Source: Xanthobacteraceae bacterium (GTDB lineage: Bacteria > Pseudomonadota > Alphaproteobacteria > Rhizobiales > Xanthobacteraceae). Taken from it: a stretch of DNA of 46,338 nucleotides. Of this stretch, positions 7,969 to 15,279 are shown piece after piece. A program made the position numbers and the translations under genes. Below the pieces are notes generated by a model. It made no database searches. It was not told the origin of the DNA and saw only the letters and a list, made by a program, of their open reading frames with translations. Numbering within the stretch: position 1 is the first letter of the stretch; the number at the start of each line of letters is the position of its first letter. Where the stretch lies: assembly GCA_028290465.1 (NCBI GenBank), contig JAQGJU010000130.1:1-46338 (forward strand), written 5' to 3'.

Positions 7969-8157
7969 GACATCCGACACCACGAGCTGACAGATCTCGT
8001 TCTGACGAAGATCACAAAACAGAGCAATCAGCGGAACCCAGAAGCGCGAACATCTCGGTTTATTGGGGCCCGGTTTAGCGAAGTTTCGCTCGTCATCAAC
8101 ACAGCCGGTGTAAAGCGGAGCGCTGATGATCGCGTGAGAAAGCCGACAAGGTGACGA
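7966..8157 (-). pseudogene. Tyrosine recombinase (phage-type integrase) internal relic
   Basis: An internal piece of about 60 residues. SAPLYTGC leads into GPNKPRCSRFWVPLIALFCD and LRQNEICQL, matching the start of the integrase catalytic domain, where the first catalytic Arg follows a GMR- or GLR-like motif (here DLR). It has no start and no catalytic C-terminus. It is fused in frame to the IS481 transposase relic, giving a chimeric open frame (8319-7735) that would look like a protein but is a join of two broken mobile genes. Confidence 0.65.
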
Positions 8158-8233
8158 TTTGCGTCGCGTTTGATCAGGCTCGTCGGGTTGCCTGCAACGC
8201 GGCGCGGCCAAGACACGCCGGGAATGTCGCACT

Positions 8234-8335
8234 TGAAATACCGAGCGCTCCGACGACCTTGCCGGTGAAGTTGCGAACCTGGACGGCCATGCACCTCCAC
8301 TCGGATTGAAACTCGTCATCGTCGTAAGCGATCAG
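8234..8335 (-). pseudogene. IclR-type regulator, C-terminal relic
   Basis: The translation LIAYDDDEFQSEWRCMAVQV followed by RNFTGKVVGALGIS matches the effector-domain core of IclR regulators (typically Y..DDEE...G.RC.A.PVR...G.VVGALGIS). Only about 34 residues remain. The DNA-binding domain and the end of the effector domain are missing, and it runs into the integrase relic region. This shows that a regulator gene once stood here. Confidence 0.6.
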
Positions 8336-8435
8336 CACAAGTTCGGCATACTTCGAGCAACATCCAGCAATCATTCAACGGCGGTGCGGCATAGATTAGG
8401 TGCATCCGGTGTTCCTCCCAGAACCGGACACTCCA

Positions 8436-8487
8436 GCGGCCGGCTCTGTCCAATGCCCCTCCTCAAGGAGCCGGCCGCATTTTTTTT
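8436..8487 (+). terminator. Strong rho-independent terminator without an upstream gene
   Basis: GCGGCCGGCTC (8436-8446) and GAGCCGGCCGC (8468-8478) form a perfect 11-bp stem with a 21-base loop, then A and eight T (8480-8487). It would end plus-strand transcription, but upstream there are only minus-strand relics. The gene it served seems to have been lost. Confidence 0.7.
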
Positions 8488-8520
8488 GGATTTTGTCCGA
8501 CAGACGCATACGGAGGCGCC

Positions 8521-8773
8521 GTGACTCCAGACGACCTGCGGCTGCTGCACTACCTTCCCTTGAGCACGACATCCTTCACCGTTCTGGTCGCCGGCTTCAT
8601 CGTCCTGTTCGCGCTGATCCAGCTGGGCATCCTGCGAAACGCCTATATGCGCCTGGGCCTGAGCTCCCGCGCCGCGCCGCTGCTGCTCGCGTCCTTGATC
8701 GGCAGCTCTATCGACATTCCTGTCGCCCAGTTGCCCGGGGAGCAACTCGTATCCGGGCGGGAGGTCACCTACC
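8521..8773 (+). pseudogene. DUF1614 membrane protein gene, truncated
   Basis: A GTG at 8521 with GGAGG six bases upstream opens a DUF1614 protein. HYLPLS is followed by a membrane helix (SFTVLVAGFIVLFALIQLGI), LRNAYMRLGLSSRAAPLLL, and IDIPVAQLPGEQLVSGREVT. Similarity stops after Tyr83. The frame then runs on to 8871 through sequence antisense to the next gene. Full-length members have several more membrane helices, so the C-terminal two thirds are missing. N-terminal control signals look intact, so a short product could still be made. Confidence 0.75.
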
Positions 8774-8810
8774 CGTCCGCCACGGCTCGCTATTCAAAGT
8801 CGTTGAGGTG

Positions 8811-9125
8811 CTACTTCTTCATCTCGGCAGCGTCGCGGCGCATGATCAGGCACTCGAGCAACTCGACATAACTCGGGTCGGCGCCGGAGGATGCGGCGAC
8901 CACGCATTCGCGCTGAAACCGCGCCGGATACTTCGTCCAGTCGGACTGGAGTTCCTTCCGGGCGTCCTGCTCTTCCTGCAAGCACCGCTGAAGCGTCACA
9001 TTCTGGCCGTCGCCCGATGTCGCCGCGCCGCGGCAAGTCGGCTCCACATTGAAGTTGGGAATGTCGTCGGACACGGGCAGCAGCAGGGTGGCGGCGACGG
9101 CCAGCGAAGCCAACGGGGTGAACAT
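8811..9125 (-). CDS. Small exported protein, conserved in rhizobia, unknown function
   Basis: 104 residues. The ATG at 9125 is chosen because GGAGT lies seven bases upstream; a TTG six bases earlier is less likely. An N-terminal signal (MFTPLASLAVAATLLLPVS) precedes a short mature domain with four Cys residues (PTCRG, QRCLQEEQ, RECVV, LECLI), suggesting two disulfides in the periplasm. Proteins with the pattern C.G...C...E..AR..L...W and C....PSY.ELL.CL are widespread in Bradyrhizobium-like genomes (recalled, not searched). It converges on the truncated DUF1614 gene. Confidence 0.75.
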   Translation of the reverse strand: MFTPLASLAVAATLLLPVSDDIPNFNVEPTCRGAATSGDGQNVTLQRCLQEEQDARKELQSDWTKYPARFQRECVVAASSGADPSYVELLECLIMRRDAAEMKK

Positions 9126-9148
9126 GATCAAGACTCCGGTTGATGCGG

Positions 9149-9361
9149 CTAGCGCCGCTCACGGCAGCGGACCACCAAGGGGCCGGAGCGCTCGGCGCCC
9201 GAATCATCCGCTCCGGGCGGATAGGCACATGGATACGGAACCTGGTACGGCAGGCCATTCCCGTTGATGTGCCGCTCGCGGCGCGGCCCAGGATGAGCCC
9301 GCACAGAGAGGGCTTGCAGCCAATGCCGCTGCCGCGCGGCCCTGTTGATGATCCGTTTCAT
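9149..9361 (-). CDS. Possible 70-residue small protein
   Basis: The ATG at 9361 is preceded by GGAGGT with a six-base gap, the best ribosome-binding site in this stretch. The product starts MKRIINRAARQRHWLQALSV, is Arg- and Pro-rich, and has a short NGNGLPYQVPYPCAYPPG segment. There is no signal peptide and no recognised family. Its stop lies just upstream of the small exported protein gene. Composition is compatible with chance translation of GC-rich DNA, so this is tentative. Confidence 0.3.
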   Translation of the reverse strand: MKRIINRAARQRHWLQALSVRAHPGPRRERHINGNGLPYQVPYPCAYPPGADDSGAERSGPLVVRCRERR

Positions 9362-9425
9362 GTGCTGACCTCCGATTGACGGAAGTACCCGTGCGGAGCA
9401 CGCGCGCCCGCCCGGACCACCGCTC

Positions 9426-9602
9426 ATGACCAATATACTGAGGGACTTGTCCGGCGGCTTGGTGCGCATTGCGGCGCCTTTCATGAGCTTGCCCCGATCC
9501 GTGCATCGCCTGCCGCGTCAGGCCCGCCCTTCGACCGGCGATACCGCAAGAACGGCGAATTCTCCGCAAGCCGCCAAGAGCAGCAATGCCCAGCAGGAAT
9601 AG
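9426..9602 (+). CDS. Possible 58-residue small protein
   Basis: An uninterrupted frame from ATG to TAG. It begins MTNILRDLSGGLVRIAAPFM and has a Ser/Ala/Gln-rich tail. There is no clear ribosome-binding site and no recognised family. It is listed because the surrounding 9126-9653 stretch otherwise contains no convincing gene. Confidence 0.2.
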   Translation: MTNILRDLSGGLVRIAAPFMSLPRSVHRLPRQARPSTGDTARTANSPQAAKSSNAQQE

Positions 9603-9653
9603 CTAGCCAGGAGGCACCGCGTCAGGCGGCGCTGTCATCAAGTAGGAGCGGAC

Positions 9654-10046
9654 ATGACCGACATCAGAGCTTCCTCGTCCCCGGCAGACGCGGATGCCCC
9701 GGTCGCGGATCGACTTTCTCAATCGATCGCCGCACTATGCGTTGAAACTGAACAACACTCAGCGGCCTCGCCAGCGCTGAGAAATGACATTCTGACAAGG
9801 CTCTTGAAAAGTATCGCCGTAGACTGCAGTTGCGTCATCGTTCCCAGAACGCCTTGGCGACCTGGTCGCGCAGCGGCTTCACGAAATACGGCGACGAAAT
9901 CTAAGATATCCATGACAGCCACCCAACCGTTTTACATGCTTATTTCCGGCGTTCCCGCCCCATGCTTGACCCTAAGAGATGTTGGACAGGCCACATTTTT
10001 GTATAGCGGCTCGTCCGCAGAAATCGGCCATTTCAACGTGCGTTGA
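9654..10046 (+). CDS. Hypothetical protein of doubtful reality
   Basis: The ATG at 9654 has AGGAGCGG about four bases upstream. The first ~55 residues (MTDIRASSSPADADAPVADR, then ALRNDILTRLLKSIAVD) look like a plausible helical peptide. From about 9835 the frame runs antisense to an HlyD-type relic, so the C-terminal half is probably not original coding sequence. It may be a truncated gene whose 3' end was replaced. No family recognised. Confidence 0.3.
   Translation: MTDIRASSSPADADAPVADRLSQSIAALCVETEQHSAASPALRNDILTRLLKSIAVDCSCVIVPRTPWRPGRAAASRNTATKSKISMTATQPFYMLISGVPAPCLTLRDVGQATFLYSGSSAEIGHFNVR
9835..9897 (-). pseudogene. HlyD-type secretion adaptor, C-terminal scrap 1
   Basis: Reading the minus strand, SPYFVKPLRDQVAKAFWER ends in TGA at 9835-9837. 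This matches the last ~19 residues of type I secretion membrane-fusion proteins (consensus YL.KPL.DQ...AFRE). A TAG precedes it immediately in frame, so nothing more of the gene remains here. Confidence 0.5.
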
Positions 10047-10367
10047 TCAATCGCGAATATCTTGACGGTCTGACTTTTCATTGCCCACAATAAAGAACCA
10101 CAGCCCCTGGCTCTTATCGCTCTCTTCAAATTCGACACGGAATCCGTTGAACTGACTTTCTGCGATAAATCGAGCAGATGCTCCTTCCGGAGAAAGGCAT
10201 ACTTTGTCGCCAAATGTTCTCAGACCGACGCTTTGAGATCCGCCCTGCGAGTTACGCATCAAATCTTTTGCTATCGCGTCGCCATTAATGCGCGGCTCGG
10301 AGCCGCAACTGGACAAAATCAAGCTCGACGCCATAACCAGAACTCTAAATTGCGGACTGCGCGGCAT
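10047..10367 (-). CDS. Small lipoprotein, unknown function
   Basis: 106 residues from the ATG at 10367, with AAGG five bases upstream; a longer frame upstream lacks homology. The N-terminus MPRSPQFRVLVMASSLILSS ends in a lipobox (LSSC), so the protein should be lipidated on Cys23 and held in the envelope. The mature part has no further recognised motif (GDKVCLSPEGASARFIAESQ near the middle). It lies 53 bases after the larger exported protein gene on the same strand and may be co-transcribed. Confidence 0.65.
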   Translation of the reverse strand: MPRSPQFRVLVMASSLILSSCGSEPRINGDAIAKDLMRNSQGGSQSVGLRTFGDKVCLSPEGASARFIAESQFNGFRVEFEESDKSQGLWFFIVGNEKSDRQDIRD

Positions 10368-10420
10368 CCGACCTTGGCCGGCAACGCGTAGCTCGGTCGC
10401 ACGGTCATACTGGCGCACCT

Positions 10421-11398
10421 TTAAACATCCTTGTCCAAGTGGACCGTGTGCTGCTTCAGGAATTCGTCTAGCTGCCCATGCAGCCGTTGCCACTCAGCCA
10501 ACTTCGTGTGGTGATAGGAATATTCGACATCCCAGCCGGCGAAGTCGCGCCTTGCACGGCAGTTTACGGCGCAGAACATGACAAAGTCGTAGGTCAGGTC
10601 GCCGAGCTTGTTGGCATAGACGCCTTTGGTAAAACTGCCCTCACAGTCATTGGCGTGACGGATATTCGGATCAATCCGTTTGAACTTGACCAAGCCCGGA
10701 ATATCGCTCGGCACGTCGCGACAGCGCGGCGAACCTTTAGTGCCGACGCGTCCGACTACGTTGCTGCTCTTATGGTAGACGCCATGACGAAAGGCTGGGT
10801 CGCGCACGCTATTGCGCAAATCGACGGTGACCTGAACGCCGGCTTTCTTCTCTTCATCGCTGGCGCGCGTCAGCGGCACCACGCGATCCGGCAGCACGAC
10901 GAGAGACAGTTGATAGTGCTGTCCAATGCTCAGGCTGTCGCCTTCACCCGTCCAGTTTTGGCGGCCGGCGTCGCAGGTGCGATTGCTGATGAACGCGGCG
11001 GGCACGCGTACGATCCAGACCTTGCGTCGGTTGGATTCTTTATATTGATCGATCAGCGCGATCTGCTCGATCTTCATGTCGCGGCTTGCCGAGCCGACCA
11101 GGAACGGAAGCGCCGCGGTAGCCGCACGGAAATTGGATGAAGCGATTTCGCAGCGTTCCGGCTCGAGTTTGGCAATTTCATCGGCCGAAGGCGGCTTGCC
11201 CGTGTCGATCGCGTCAGACTGGGCTATCGATGGCATTCCGCCGATAAGCGCAAGCAGGCACCCCATCGACATACCGAGCGCGCGCATCCGCAGGCGCGGC
11301 AAGATACGGACTAGCCGGTGTGATGAATTTCGACGCACCGGCACGCGACAACGCGCGCGCTCATCGCAACGATCTGTCTCGGTAAGCCCCCCAGCCAT
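10421..11398 (-). CDS. Exported protein, unknown function
   Basis: 325 residues from the ATG at 11398, chosen for GGGAGG five bases upstream. An Arg-rich n-region of ~38 residues precedes a hydrophobic stretch (MSMGCLLALIGGMPSIAQS), so a start at 11287 is also possible. The mature protein is Cys-containing (RTCDAGRQNW, SPRCRDV, NDCEG, FCAVNCRARRDF) and probably periplasmic with disulfides. A segment VWIVRVPAAFISNRTCDAG is typical of a folded globular protein. No family recognised. The downstream lipoprotein may be its partner. Confidence 0.6.
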   Translation of the reverse strand: MAGGLTETDRCDERARCRVPVRRNSSHRLVRILPRLRMRALGMSMGCLLALIGGMPSIAQSDAIDTGKPPSADEIAKLEPERCEIASSNFRAATAALPFLVGSASRDMKIEQIALIDQYKESNRRKVWIVRVPAAFISNRTCDAGRQNWTGEGDSLSIGQHYQLSLVVLPDRVVPLTRASDEEKKAGVQVTVDLRNSVRDPAFRHGVYHKSSNVVGRVGTKGSPRCRDVPSDIPGLVKFKRIDPNIRHANDCEGSFTKGVYANKLGDLTYDFVMFCAVNCRARRDFAGWDVEYSYHHTKLAEWQRLHGQLDEFLKQHTVHLDKDV

Positions 11399-11572
11399 TG
11401 GTGTGCCTCCCACCATGGCGTGCTGTTCTTGGCCGCGAGATTAATCGCACTTCCGAGAGATGCAATTATCGGTTGTTTATTCCTATTGGACCAATCTTAG
11501 ATAAAAGTTCCGCAATCGGCGCCGAGACCCGTCTGGAGTCGCGTGTTCCGTCCACGGAACAAGATACAGGCT

Positions 11573-11770
11573 CTACCGTTTGCGGAACGCCTTTGCGATC
11601 TGATCGCTGAGCGGCTTGATCAAGCATGACATCACGGTGCGGTCGGCTTTCACGAAGGCCTCGACCGGCATACCAAGAATCAATTTGAAACCACGCAGGC
11701 GGGTAAGCTCTTTCGCCGGCAAGGAAGTCCGGGCCAGATAAAGCGGCGCGCCGGTCTTCAGCTCCATCGC
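11573..11770 (-). pseudogene. HlyD-type secretion adaptor, C-terminal relic 2
   Basis: About 63 residues matching the end of HlyD/PrtE-type membrane-fusion proteins: TGAPLYLARTSLPAKELTRL, LILGMPVEAFVKADRTVMSC, and LIKPLSDQIAKAFRKR, ending in TAG at 11573. Upstream the frame loses similarity, so the coiled-coil and membrane parts are gone. No type I secretion ATPase or outer-membrane factor is nearby. This is a second scrap of the same family 1.7 kb from the first, differing in sequence. Confidence 0.65.
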
Positions 11771-12013
11771 GGCGCCGGTCATACCTGCGCTTGGCCCCCG
11801 AGGTGGCGCCGCGCTTCGTGAAGAGACGATCAAAGTCAGCGACCTCAAATGCAGCGGCAAGACTATCGTTTCCCAAGCTATCGTGTTCATAACGTGCCGG
11901 CGGTTTTGCAGTCCTGTTCGCATCGATGATCCGAGAGCGACGCGCGCGCATTAGGCGTCTGACGCCACGGCGGCGTTGACGCATTCATCCTTGGTCGCTG
12001 CCGGTTCGCGACA

Positions 12014-12051
12014 TTGACATCGAACCGACCAGTGATATCTTGGCGATATAT
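12014..12051 (+). promoter_or_regulatory. Promoter with overlapping dyad operator for the M24 hydrolase unit
   Basis: TTGACA (12014-12019), a 16-base spacer and TATCTT (12036-12041) form a sigma-70-like promoter. An inverted repeat ATATC-TTGGC-GATAT begins one base before the -10 (12035-12049, extending to GATATAT at 12051). The same arrangement occurs at 22537-22500 on the other strand, with 15 of 17 dyad bases identical. A repressor bound here would block polymerase. The GntR at 14450-15100 is the obvious candidate. Confidence 0.65.
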
Positions 12052-12118
12052 ACCTCGGATACAGGTCGGCTTGCTGCCCTGGGCGGAATTTCTCGCGAGC
12101 CGGCAAAGGAGCGATCCG

Positions 12119-13249
12119 ATGAAGGACTTTCCCAGGGAAGAGTTCGAAGGCCGCTGGCAGCGCGCGCAGGCCATGATGGAGAAGAGCGGCTTCGACGCCA
12201 TCTTCGTCACCGAGCGCACGAACTATCGCTATTTCACCGGCAACCAGACGATTCAATTCAACAACAAGCAACGCCCCATGACGGCCCTTATCCCAAAGAA
12301 GGGAAAGCCCGTCATGATGGTCTATGGGCTCGAAGCACAGCTGGTGCGCGACGAGACATGGGTAGAAGACGTTCGCGGCTATGTGGACGTCCCCTTCCCG
12401 GTTTCCCTCGTCGTCGAAACCTTCAAGGATCTCGGTCTGGAAGCGGGAAAGATCGGCTGCGAACTCGGCGACAACCAGCGTCTCTGGATGACGTTCCTGG
12501 AGTTCGATGCGATTCGCGCCGCGCTGCCGCGGGCGCAGTTCGTCGATGCTTCGACGTTGCTGATGCGCTGCCGGCAGGTCAAATCGGCAAACGAGATCGA
12601 GCGAATTGAACAAGCGTGCAAGATCACCGAGGTTGCCTGGGAGTTGATCCGGCGCCGGGTCTATCCGGGCATGACGGTTCCGCAGGCCGAGCGTATCTGC
12701 ATCCAGGCGCTGGTGGATGCCGGCTCGGACCCCGTGACGCCCGGCTTCATTTTGCTGGATGTGCTGGGATACGGGCCGGACTTCACATACCGCAAAGGCG
12801 ATCTGTTCTTCTGCGATCTCGGCGGCTCCTATCGCGGCTACAAGGCCGACTTCACCCGGCTCGCGACCTTCGGACCGCCTAGCGACTTCTTCAAGCAGAG
12901 CCACGAGCAGATTATGGTCGTGTTCAACGCTGTCGTCGACGCCATGAAGCCGGGCCGGCGCTGCCAGGACGTTGCGGCTGTGTTCAATCGAGAGATCGAA
13001 CGCCTGGGCTATCCCCGTCTGCAGGGATCGAAGCGGATCGGGCATGGTCTGGGGCTGGAGCATCAGGAGTCCCCGTCGCTCAATGTGGTCGACGATACCG
13101 AATTGGTGCCCGGGATGCTGTTCACGCCGGAGCCCCGTTTCGTACGCGACGGCCACTTCATCATGGTCGAAGAGGATGTCGTGATCACCGAAACCGGTGC
13201 CCGCAAGCTCTCGACCGGCTGCGAAACCCTTTACACAATCGATATCTAA
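12119..13249 (+). CDS. M24-family metallohydrolase (creatinase/prolidase fold)
   Basis: 376 residues from the ATG at 12119 with AAGGAG seven bases upstream. The N-terminal creatinase domain (about 10-140) precedes the pita-bread catalytic domain. All five metal ligands of the M24 fold appear present: Asp233 (FFCDLGG), Asp244 (YKADFTR), His309 (GHGLGLEH), Glu338 (FTPEPRF) and Glu352 (VEEDVVIT). Members hydrolyse Xaa-Pro dipeptides, creatine-like amidines or cyclic amidines such as ectoine (DoeA). Its operon partner is an aminotransferase 42 bases downstream, which favours a small-molecule C-N hydrolase over a peptidase (inference). Confidence 0.85.
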   Translation: MKDFPREEFEGRWQRAQAMMEKSGFDAIFVTERTNYRYFTGNQTIQFNNKQRPMTALIPKKGKPVMMVYGLEAQLVRDETWVEDVRGYVDVPFPVSLVVETFKDLGLEAGKIGCELGDNQRLWMTFLEFDAIRAALPRAQFVDASTLLMRCRQVKSANEIERIEQACKITEVAWELIRRRVYPGMTVPQAERICIQALVDAGSDPVTPGFILLDVLGYGPDFTYRKGDLFFCDLGGSYRGYKADFTRLATFGPPSDFFKQSHEQIMVVFNAVVDAMKPGRRCQDVAAVFNREIERLGYPRLQGSKRIGHGLGLEHQESPSLNVVDDTELVPGMLFTPEPRFVRDGHFIMVEEDVVITETGARKLSTGCETLYTIDI

Positions 13250-13291
13250 GCAAAGCGACCGCATGACAATTCGTGGGCAAGTCCGGATCAA

Positions 13292-14461
13292 ATGACACGC
13301 ACCCCTGCCCCGCTTCCGCTGTCTAAGCGCGCCGACCTGATGCCCCGCTCGGCCATTCGGGAAATCATGGCACTGGCCGCGGGCCGCAACGATGTGATCC
13401 ATCTCGAAGTCGGAGAGCCGGATTTCGGTACGCCCAGCCATATCATCGAAAGTGCCTTCGAGGCCGTTCGTGCTGGCGCCACGCGCTACACCGGCAATGC
13501 CGGCCGTCCTAGTTTACGAGCCGCCATCGCGGCGCGCGCCGCGAGGCGCGGCACGCCGGTGGCTCCGGAGCGTGCGATCGTCACGGTCGGCGCGATAGGG
13601 GCGTTGTTCACCGCGCTCATGACGGTGGTCGATACCGGCGACGAGGTCCTCATTCCGGATCCGGGCTGGCCCAATTATGAATCCATCGTGATCATGGCGG
13701 GCGGCGTTCCGGTTCGTTATCCGCTGCCGGAGAGCGACGGTTTCATTCCCGATCCGGACGATCTCCTGCGCCGGATCGGTCCGAAGACCAAAGCCATCCT
13801 GATCAACTCGCCGGGAAATCCGACAGGGGCGGTATTCCCCCTCGAGGTCGTGCGCCGTATCGGCGCCATCGCGGCTCAGACCGGCATTTATTTGATCAGC
13901 GATGAGATCTACGAAGATGTCGTCTTCGACGGCGCCCGGCATGAATCGTTTCTGGAACATACGCCGGAAGATCGCCTCTTCATTATTTCCGGCGTGTCGA
14001 AGTCCTATGCGATGACCGGCTGGCGGCTCGGCTGGCTGATCTGCCCCGCTCGCGCTGTCGCCATCGCGGAAAAGCTACAAGAGCCGGTGGTGTCCTGCGC
14101 GCCGACGCCATCCCAGGTCGCCGCCGAGGCCGCGCTGGCCGGCCCTCAGGATTCCGTTGAGGCGGGACGCCTGCTGTTTCAGCGCCGGCGTGACATCTTC
14201 ATGCATGAACTCGGCCCGACCGGGATGGTCGCCGGTCAACCGCGCGGCGCATTTTACGGGCTGGTCAAGCTCGGCAACGGCCATGCCACCGCGCTGGAAT
14301 TCGCCCGCAAGCTTCTCATCGAGCAAGGCGTAGCGGTCGTTCCGGGCGACACGTTCGGGCCAAGCACGAGTCGCATGGTCCGGGTGGCCTTCACCATCGA
14401 GGACGAGCGGCTGACCGAAGGTCTGCGCCGTATCGGACGGGCTGTCGGGTCAAAGGTCTAG
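13292..14461 (+). CDS. PLP-dependent aminotransferase, class I/II
   Basis: 389 residues, normal for fold-type I aminotransferases. Visible are the opening LEVGEPDFGTPSHI, the substrate-binding NSPGNPTGAV, the cofactor Asp/Tyr in SDEIYEDVVF, the Schiff-base Lys237 in SGVSKSYAMTGWRLGW, and the C-terminal Arg in SRMVRVAFT. It moves an amino group between an amino acid and a 2-oxo acid in the cytoplasm. It follows the M24 hydrolase in one unit, and its 3' end overlaps the GntR gene by 12 bases head-on. Substrate unknown; the AspC/AlaA-like subgroup is broad. Confidence 0.88.
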   Translation: MTRTPAPLPLSKRADLMPRSAIREIMALAAGRNDVIHLEVGEPDFGTPSHIIESAFEAVRAGATRYTGNAGRPSLRAAIAARAARRGTPVAPERAIVTVGAIGALFTALMTVVDTGDEVLIPDPGWPNYESIVIMAGGVPVRYPLPESDGFIPDPDDLLRRIGPKTKAILINSPGNPTGAVFPLEVVRRIGAIAAQTGIYLISDEIYEDVVFDGARHESFLEHTPEDRLFIISGVSKSYAMTGWRLGWLICPARAVAIAEKLQEPVVSCAPTPSQVAAEAALAGPQDSVEAGRLLFQRRRDIFMHELGPTGMVAGQPRGAFYGLVKLGNGHATALEFARKLLIEQGVAVVPGDTFGPSTSRMVRVAFTIEDERLTEGLRRIGRAVGSKV

Positions 14462-15100
14462 GAGCCGGCGGCGCGTAGCATCGACGTGCTCGGCCATCGC
14501 AGCACGGGCCTCGACGGTCTTTTTTTTGGCAATCAGCGTGGTCAATTCCAGATGCTGTTTGGCCATCTCATGGATGTCTTCCGACAGCATTGCGGTGTGC
14601 ATGGCCCGCATCAGATCGTCCATCACGTCCGACACCATCTGTACCAGACGGCCATTGCGCGTGGCTTTCCAGATCGTCCGGTGAAATCTGAGATTGGCGT
14701 CCAGGAGGCTCTCGACCGAAGGCCGGCGCGGCAGTACGGCCGCCGCTTTGAGCTCTTCGAGATCGGCCGGGGAAGCCCGCGCCACGGCAAGTTCCACCGC
14801 CGAGCATTCCAACAGCAGCCTGACCTCAAACAGGTCCTTGATCTGCTGCCAGGACAGCTTGGTTACGGTATAGCCCTTGCCGGGAATTACCGTGACGAAG
14901 CCCATTTCGCTCAACCGTAACAGGGCCTCTCGGGCGGGCGTCTTGCTCACGCCGAAACGCGCACCGATCTGCGACTCCACGATCAGCGTGTCGGGCGCCA
15001 GTGTTCCGTTGATGAGATCCCGCTTGAGCGCATCCACGATGCGTACGGCCGTGGTGTGCTCTTCGACCACCTTTTGCCGTGCGGCGCCTTTCCGCTCCAA
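14450..15100 (-). CDS. GntR-family regulator, FCD type
   Basis: 216 residues. The start is a TTG at 15100 with AAGGAG seven bases upstream, a good case for a rare start. The winged helix (about 18-80) includes IGARFGVSKTPAREALLRLS. The C-terminal FCD effector domain has the acidic/His pattern DANLRFHRTIWKA and AKQHLELTTLI (metal or carboxylate site). It lies between the two converging units that share the 12035/22516 dyad, transcribed in the direction of the amidohydrolase operon. It is the likely regulator of both (inference). Confidence 0.85.
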   Translation of the reverse strand: MERKGAARQKVVEEHTTAVRIVDALKRDLINGTLAPDTLIVESQIGARFGVSKTPAREALLRLSEMGFVTVIPGKGYTVTKLSWQQIKDLFEVRLLLECSAVELAVARASPADLEELKAAAVLPRRPSVESLLDANLRFHRTIWKATRNGRLVQMVSDVMDDLMRAMHTAMLSEDIHEMAKQHLELTTLIAKKKTVEARAAMAEHVDATRRRLLDL

Positions 15101-15134
15101 TCCCAGTCTCCTTGAACCACATCATCCGGTCGAG

Positions 15135-15154
15135 TGGCGGCATTGATGCCACCA
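15135..15154. promoter_or_regulatory. Palindrome upstream of the GntR gene
   Basis: TGGCGGCAT-TG-ATGCCACCA is an inverted repeat with one mismatch, 34 bases before the TTG start. It could be an autoregulatory operator, but differs from the dyad at the structural operons. Confidence 0.3.
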
Positions 15155-15279
15155 TTGCGGCACCGAGTATACCGCCAAGACGACTCCGCCCGGCGCCCGG
15201 CCGGGTTTCCAAGGGCGACGGCCGGCCCGCCCGGATCGTGGTCGTTATGGGCGATCTCGGCGGGACATAAAAGGCGCGC

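Noticed and set aside
11544-11561. Hairpin TGTTCCG-TCCA-CGGAACA after the HlyD relic
   Set aside because: Seven-bp stem without a T-tract on either strand; too short to call a terminator or operator by itself.
11951-13441. Minus-strand open frame of 496 codons
   Set aside because: Antisense to the M24 hydrolase gene, which has all five metal ligands in the plus frame; the mirror frame has no motifs.
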